Shown piece after piece: positions 59,603 through 64,000 of a DNA stretch of 64,000 bases (position 1 is the first letter of the stretch; each line of letters opens with the position of its first letter). The position numbers and the translations under genes are program-made. The notes beneath the pieces were generated by a model. It did not search any database and was not told where the DNA came from. It worked only from the letters and a program-made list of their open reading frames with translations. This DNA is from Kineosporia aurantiaca JCM 3230 (GTDB lineage: Bacteria > Actinomycetota > Actinomycetes > Actinomycetales > Kineosporiaceae), in assembly GCA_000719025.1 (NCBI GenBank), contig JODP01000003.1, forward strand, positions 124,001 to 188,000, given 5' to 3'.

Positions 59603-61336
59603 ATGACCAGATCTCGCGCGGCCTGTGGCATCATCGCGACCGCGGCCGTCTCCGGTCTTCTCGTCGCTCTTCCGGCGACGTCTTCATTCGCTGCGGCGAC
59701 GAACTGCCCGACGGTGTTCCCCACCGCCAGCGCGGTCGACGGCGTGACCGGCACCGGCTACACGGTCGAGAAGGGCACCACGGCGGACCCGTTCACCGCC
59801 AAGGTGCTCGGCCGGATCACCGACGGCATCGCGCCCGGGGTGGACATGATCATGGCCGAGCTGGACTCGCCGGCCCTGGAGCGGGCCGGTGGCGTGTGGG
59901 CGGGGATGTCCGGGTCCCCGGTCTACACGGCGGACGGTAAGCTGATCGGCTCGGTCTCCTACGGCCTGGCCGCGTCCTCGAAGATCGCCGGGATCACCCC
60001 GGCCGCCGACCTGCGGGATCTGGCCGGCGCCGGGATCGGCACGGCCCGGATCTCGGTCTCGGCGACCAAGGCGGCCCGCATCGCGAAGACCGGGGAGGTG
60101 TCGAAGGCGCTGGCCGCGAAGGGGTTCGAGCCGCTTCCGGTGCCGGTCAGCGCGGCCGGGATCGCCAAGAAGAAGACCGGCAAGTTCCTCAAGGACATCA
60201 CCAAGAGCAGCGGTATGGCCGTGCGGTCCGGTGGCTCGAAGATCAGCACCACGGCCAAGTCCTCGCCCAGCGAGATCTTCGCCGGGTCCAACTACGCGGC
60301 CGCGCTGTCCTACGGTGACGTCTCGCTGACCGGCCTGGGCACCACCACCACGGTCTGCGACACCACCGCGATCGCCTTCGGCCACCCGTTCCTCTCGGCC
60401 GGCAAGGTCGAGTACAGCGTGCACCCGGCCACCGCGGTCTACGTCCAGGCCGACCCGGTCTACGGCCCGTTCAAGGTGGGCAACGCCGGTGGGGTGGTCG
60501 GCACCGTCGACCGCGACAACACGGTGGGCCTGCGCAGCTCGCTCGACGTGGCCCCGAAGCACCAGTTCCCGATCACCACCGCACTGGTCAACGACGAGGG
60601 CAAGACCGTCAAGGGCACGACCGTCGGGGTCTACCAGCCCTACGCGGCCGACATCGCCGCCCTGCACCTGCAGAGCGCGGTGATCAAGGCCAACGGGGCC
60701 GAAGGGGCCGGATCGGCGGCGGTGAAGATCACCGTCAACGGCACCCGGGCCGGCGGCAAGAAGTTCTCGGTGAGCCTGAGCGACCACTTCTACGACACCT
60801 ACGACCTCAGCTTCACCACCGCCGACAGCGCCTACTACCTGCTCTCGCCGCTGGTGAACCAGTCGTTCGAGAACGTGGACATCACCAGCGTCAAGATCAC
60901 CGGCTCGGTCTCCAACGACGTGAAGCAGTACCGGGTCACCAAGGTGGAGACCAAGAAGCAGGGCAAGTGGGTCACGGTGAAGAGCAAGCAGAGCGTGACC
61001 TCGGGCGGCACGATCCCGCTGCGCGCCACGCTCAGCCCTTACCGCAGCACCAAGAAGATCACCGTGCCGCTCACCGTGGCCGTGCCGAAGAAGAGCAAGG
61101 GCGCCTCCGGCCAGCTGATCATCGCCGACGGCCAGAGCGTCGGTTCCTCGGCCGCGGAGCCGAACTCGCTGGACGGCCTGCTCGCCCAGCTGCGCAGCAC
61201 CCCGCACAGCGACGCGCTGGTCAGCCAGATCAGCCTGGTCACCCCGAAGGGCAAGGCACTGATCAGCACCCGTGAGACCCGGCTGAACGCCGCGGTCACC
61301 TCCTACGGAAAGCTGGTCGACCTCACGGTCAAGTAG
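59603..61336 (+). CDS. Secreted S55 (SpoIVB-like) serine peptidase, copy 1
   Basis: A 577-residue exported protein with a Sec signal peptide (about 1-30). The S55 signature GMSGSPVY (Ser103 or Ser105) lies in AGGVWAGMSGSPVY, followed by KLIGSVSYG and GITPAADL; the His-containing IAFGHPF (His261) and VGTVDRDNTVGL come later. A beta-rich C-terminal half (about 330-577) contains Lys-rich stretches and may bind wall polymers or substrate. No membrane anchor. Ends with a strong terminator. Closely related to the next gene (tandem duplication) and preceded by an SSI-type inhibitor gene. Confidence 0.88.
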   Translation: MTRSRAACGIIATAAVSGLLVALPATSSFAAATNCPTVFPTASAVDGVTGTGYTVEKGTTADPFTAKVLGRITDGIAPGVDMIMAELDSPALERAGGVWAGMSGSPVYTADGKLIGSVSYGLAASSKIAGITPAADLRDLAGAGIGTARISVSATKAARIAKTGEVSKALAAKGFEPLPVPVSAAGIAKKKTGKFLKDITKSSGMAVRSGGSKISTTAKSSPSEIFAGSNYAAALSYGDVSLTGLGTTTTVCDTTAIAFGHPFLSAGKVEYSVHPATAVYVQADPVYGPFKVGNAGGVVGTVDRDNTVGLRSSLDVAPKHQFPITTALVNDEGKTVKGTTVGVYQPYAADIAALHLQSAVIKANGAEGAGSAAVKITVNGTRAGGKKFSVSLSDHFYDTYDLSFTTADSAYYLLSPLVNQSFENVDITSVKITGSVSNDVKQYRVTKVETKKQGKWVTVKSKQSVTSGGTIPLRATLSPYRSTKKITVPLTVAVPKKSKGASGQLIIADGQSVGSSAAEPNSLDGLLAQLRSTPHSDALVSQISLVTPKGKALISTRETRLNAAVTSYGKLVDLTVK

Positions 61337-61349
61337 ACACGCACCGCAG

Positions 61350-61381
61350 AGGGGCCCCGTTCCGGGTGGAACGGGGCCCCT
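61350..61381 (+). terminator. Rho-independent terminator after peptidase gene 1
   Basis: Arms ggggccccgttcc (61351-61363) and ggaacggggcccc (61368-61380), extended by an a-t pair, with loop gggt and a following tttcgttt. Confidence 0.95.
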
Positions 61382-61470
61382 TTCGTTTCCTCGCGCAACC
61401 ATTCGCCCACCGGCGTCCGTAAACCCACCACCAGCATCAGAAACACTGCTGACATTACTGAAAAGTGTCA

Positions 61471-61603
61471 TTCCTAAACGGGTTTCTGAGGCCTTAGGGT
61501 GAGGCCCGCAACTGGGGGGTTGTCGGCCCGGCTTTCGCCGGCAGCCGTTCAGGGCCCGCCCGGCACGTCCGTGCCCGGCGGTTCTCGGACAAGTGGGGGC
61601 TCC
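61471..61603 (+). promoter_or_regulatory. Conserved promoter and 5' leader, peptidase gene 2
   Basis: Counterpart of 59467-59602: the same ttcctaa box, TTAGGGT, ccgcaactgggggg-ttg, a similar but not identical hairpin (around ccggcacgtccgtgcccgg) and identical cggacaagtgggggc. Each peptidase gene thus carries its own copy. Confidence 0.6.
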
Positions 61604-63391
61604 ATGTCCAGGTCTCGCACGGCCTACGGTCTCGTCGCGACGGCGGCCGTTTCCGGCCTGCTCATCGCCGTTCCGGCGGTGACGTCGTCGGCCGCACCAG
61701 CCGCACCGGCCGCCGCGGCGGCAACGAACTGCCCGACCGCCTTTCCCACCGCCAGCGCGGTGGACGGGGTGAAGGGCACCGGGTACACGGTCGAGAAGGG
61801 CACCACGGCCGACCCGTTCACCGCCACCGTCCTGGGGCGGATCACCGACGGCATCGCGCCCGGCATCGACATGATCATGGCCGACCTGGACTCCCCCGCC
61901 CTGGAGCGGGCGGGCGGGGTCTGGGCGGGGATGTCCGGGTCACCGGTCTACACCAGCGACGGCAAGCTGATCGGCTCGGTCTCCTACGGCTTGGCCAGCC
62001 CGTCCAGCATCGCCGGGATCACCCCGGCCGCAGACATGCTGGCCCTGCGCAACGACCCGTCGAACGCCCGGCGGGCCGGATCCACCGAGGCGAACCGGAA
62101 GGTCGCCGTTCCCTCGGCGAGCCTGAACCGCCTGGTCCGTACTGGTTCGGTCACCAAGGCCCAGGCCGCCAAGGGCTTCAAGCTTCTGGACGCGCCGGTC
62201 ACCGCGGTCGGCGTCGCCAAGAAGAACACCAGCAAGTTCCTGAAGGACATCGCCGAGGACAGCGGCCTCGCCGTCCGGACCGCCGCGGCCGGTAAGAGCA
62301 CGGCCCAGTCCTCGCCCAGCGAGATCTTCGCCGGCTCGAACTACGCCGCGGCCTTCTCCTACGGTGACGTGGCGCTCTACGCGCTGGGCACCACCACGTA
62401 CGTCTGCGACGACACCGCGGTCGCGTTCGGCCACCCGTTCTACTCCAACGGCCCGGCCGACTACAGCGTCCACCCGGCCGAGGCCGTGTACGTCCAGCCC
62501 GACCCGACCTTCGGCCCGTTCAAGGTGGGCAACGCCGGCGGTCCGGTCGGCACCGTGACCTGGGACGGAACGGTCGGCCTGCGCAGCACCCTGGGGCAGC
62601 TGCCGCAGCACCAGTTCCCGGTCACCAGCTCGCTGGTCAACGACCAGGGCAAGACCGTCACCGGTAAGACCGTCGGGGTCTACCAGCCCTACGCGGCCGA
62701 CATCGCGGCCCTGCACACGCAGAGCGCCGTGGTGAAGGCGCTCGGGGCGCAGTCGGCGGGCTCGGCCGCAGTGAAGATCACCGTGACCGGAACCCGGGCC
62801 AACGGCAAGAAGTTCACGATCACGCACCAGGACCACTTCGCCGACACCTACGACGTCAGCTACGTGGTCGGGGACAGCCTCTACTCCCTGCTCTACCCGC
62901 TGGCCAGTCAGCCGTTCGAGGACGTGAACATCACCGGGGTCAAGATCACCGGCACGGTCTCGACCACGATCCGGCAGTACCGGGTGAGCAAGGTGGAGAC
63001 CAAGGAGAACGGCAAGTGGGTCGCGCTGAAGAATGAGGCGACGGTCGCGGCCGGCGCCGCCATCCCGCTGCGCGCCACGCTCAAGGGCTACCGCAGCACC
63101 GACAGCGTCACCGTCCCGCTGACCGTCTCGGTGCCGGACGAGGCTCCCAGCGGCTCGACCGGCACGCTGACCGTCGAGGACGGTCTGAGCGCCTCCTACG
63201 AGACCGACTACCAGGAGCCGCAGTCGCTGAACGACCTGATCAAGCAGCTGAAGGACGCGCCGAGCGCGGACCAGCTGGTCAGCAAAGCCTCGATCGACAC
63301 CGAGGGCGGCCCGCTGGTCAGCTGGCGGACCGCCGACGTGGACGCCGCGGTGGCGTCCTATTACCAGCAGATCGCGGTCACCGTGGAGTAG
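61604..63391 (+). CDS. Secreted S55 (SpoIVB-like) serine peptidase, copy 2
   Basis: A 595-residue paralogue of the preceding gene. Signal peptide about 1-33 and an Ala/Pro-rich start of the mature protein; GMSGSPVY with Ser111 or Ser113, VAFGHPF with His277, and VGTVTWDGTVGL. It is slightly longer, with an insertion (about 145-165) after the active-site strand, and a more acidic C-terminus. Two cysteines (before PTAFP and in YVCDD) match copy 1 and may form a disulfide. It has its own leader and terminator, so it is separately transcribed. Substrate unknown. Confidence 0.88.
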   Translation: MSRSRTAYGLVATAAVSGLLIAVPAVTSSAAPAAPAAAAATNCPTAFPTASAVDGVKGTGYTVEKGTTADPFTATVLGRITDGIAPGIDMIMADLDSPALERAGGVWAGMSGSPVYTSDGKLIGSVSYGLASPSSIAGITPAADMLALRNDPSNARRAGSTEANRKVAVPSASLNRLVRTGSVTKAQAAKGFKLLDAPVTAVGVAKKNTSKFLKDIAEDSGLAVRTAAAGKSTAQSSPSEIFAGSNYAAAFSYGDVALYALGTTTYVCDDTAVAFGHPFYSNGPADYSVHPAEAVYVQPDPTFGPFKVGNAGGPVGTVTWDGTVGLRSTLGQLPQHQFPVTSSLVNDQGKTVTGKTVGVYQPYAADIAALHTQSAVVKALGAQSAGSAAVKITVTGTRANGKKFTITHQDHFADTYDVSYVVGDSLYSLLYPLASQPFEDVNITGVKITGTVSTTIRQYRVSKVETKENGKWVALKNEATVAAGAAIPLRATLKGYRSTDSVTVPLTVSVPDEAPSGSTGTLTVEDGLSASYETDYQEPQSLNDLIKQLKDAPSADQLVSKASIDTEGGPLVSWRTADVDAAVASYYQQIAVTVE

Positions 63392-63419
63392 TGGTCCGTA
63401 GCTGAACAATGGACGCTGG

Positions 63420-63447
63420 TGGGCCCCGTTCGTACGGACGGGGCCCA
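63420..63447. terminator. Bidirectional hairpin terminator after peptidase gene 2
   Basis: 10-bp perfect arms tgggccccgt (63420-63429) and acggggccca (63438-63447), with a T-run (gttttt) on the plus strand; it also ends the convergent glycosylase gene. Confidence 0.85.
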
Positions 63448-63462
63448 TCCGCGTTTTTGGGT

Positions 63463-64000
63463 CTACTTCAGCAACCGGGACATCCGCCGGTCGGCCAGGA
63501 TCTTGCCGCCGGTCTGGCAGGTGGCGCAGTACTGCAGCGAAGAGTCCGCGAACGAGACCTCGCGCACCACGTCCCCGCACACCGGGCAGGCCTGGCCGGT
63601 CCGCGCATGGACCGCCAAACCCGCCCGTTTCGCGTCCTTCAGCTCCTTCGCCGGTTTCCCGGCGGCCGCCGCCACGGCCGTGCGCAGCGTGCTCTGCAGG
63701 GCCTGGTACAGCGTGGTGATCTGGGCGTCGTCGAGCTTGGCGGAGATCGCGAACGGCGACATCTTGGCCGCGTGCAGCACCTCGTCGCTGTAGGCGTTCC
63801 CCACTCCGGCGATCACGCTCTGGTCCCGCAGCAGGCCCTTGATCTGCGAACGCTGCCCGGCCAGGATCCCGGCGAAGACCTCCTGGGTGAAGTCCGCGGC
63901 CAGCGGGTCGGGCCCCAGGGTGGCGATGCCGGGCACCTCGGCGGGCGCGCGCACCACGTAGATGGCCAGCCGCTTCTTGGTGCCGGCCTCGGTCAGGTCG
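63463..64000 (-). CDS. Fpg/Nei-family DNA glycosylase, 5' end outside window
   Basis: The C-terminal roughly 179 residues of a formamidopyrimidine-DNA glycosylase/endonuclease VIII homologue; the frame is open to the window edge. Visible: the helix-two-turn-helix region GLLRDQSVIAGVGNAYSDEVL with the DNA-contacting Asn, and the C-terminal zinc finger (CPVCGD, then CATCQTGGK). The catalytic N-terminal Pro is outside, so Fpg and Nei cannot be told apart with certainty. It repairs oxidised bases. Confidence 0.92.
   Translation of the reverse strand, partial: DLTEAGTKKRLAIYVVRAPAEVPGIATLGPDPLAADFTQEVFAGILAGQRSQIKGLLRDQSVIAGVGNAYSDEVLHAAKMSPFAISAKLDDAQITTLYQALQSTLRTAVAAAAGKPAKELKDAKRAGLAVHARTGQACPVCGDVVREVSFADSSLQYCATCQTGGKILADRRMSRLLK

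Overview
The window is about 64 kb of very GC-rich chromosomal DNA from an actinobacterium. GTG starts are common, genes are tightly packed with ATGA/GTGA overlaps, and the window carries a bacterial proteasome activator (Bpa/PafE type), a ClgR-like regulator beside clpP, a DUF5926 protein and GT-C/GT87 polyprenol-phosphate-dependent glycosyltransferases. A Kineosporiales/Frankiales-like organism is my guess; the sequence alone does not fix the genus.

Left edge (1-4.4 kb): one end of an integrative element. A DUF3631 replication-type protein (5' end outside the window), a small excisionase-like HTH protein and a tyrosine integrase run toward a tRNA-Ser(TGA) gene whose 3' end faces the element. 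Between integrase and tRNA are two AT-richer membrane-protein genes and two strong hairpins.

4.4-24.7 kb is mostly core genome: a membrane GGDEF-EAL protein; cysE-cysK; a YjbQ-family protein; an alpha-glucoside ABC transporter locus (binding protein, two permeases, GH13 glucosidase, LacI regulator) divided by hairpins; a large conservon-like histidine kinase; a quinone oxidoreductase; bpa/pafE; a ferredoxin with a long disordered tail; a Cof-type HAD phosphatase; and an orphan LuxR-type response regulator.

25-36.7 kb: a DUF779-aldehyde dehydrogenase-regulator group with a twin-palindrome candidate operator; divergent clpP and clgR; a five-gene PRC-barrel/membrane/coiled-coil operon that includes a 53-residue membrane protein and ends in a (QAV)n tail encoded by ten exact 9-bp repeats; a frameshifted short-chain dehydrogenase; a second HAD phosphatase; a lipid kinase; and a 2'-5' RNA ligase-like protein.

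37-50 kb: DUF5926, a GT2 glycosyltransferase, a GT-C mannosyltransferase-like protein, a methyltransferase with a histone-H1-like tail, a large phosphatase-like membrane protein, and a GT87 enzyme whose repeat tail looks cut short by a one-base slip. Two gene-poor, repeat-bearing gaps (42.07-42.59 and 46.4-47.2 kb) lie here. GDPD, YceI and DUF445 genes follow.

50-64 kb holds the most unusual material. An AAA ATPase gene is divergent from a 1321-residue membrane protein that joins a cytoplasmic NACHT/STAND-like NTPase, a multi-helix membrane region and an extracytoplasmic type-1 periplasmic-binding-like domain. A NYN-type nuclease, a fused E1 alpha/beta dehydrogenase and a rhodanese come next. 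Then a subtilisin-inhibitor (SSI)-type lipoprotein stands directly upstream of two tandem secreted S55 (SpoIVB-like) serine peptidases, which share a conserved promoter and 5' leader. A partial Fpg/Nei DNA glycosylase closes the window.
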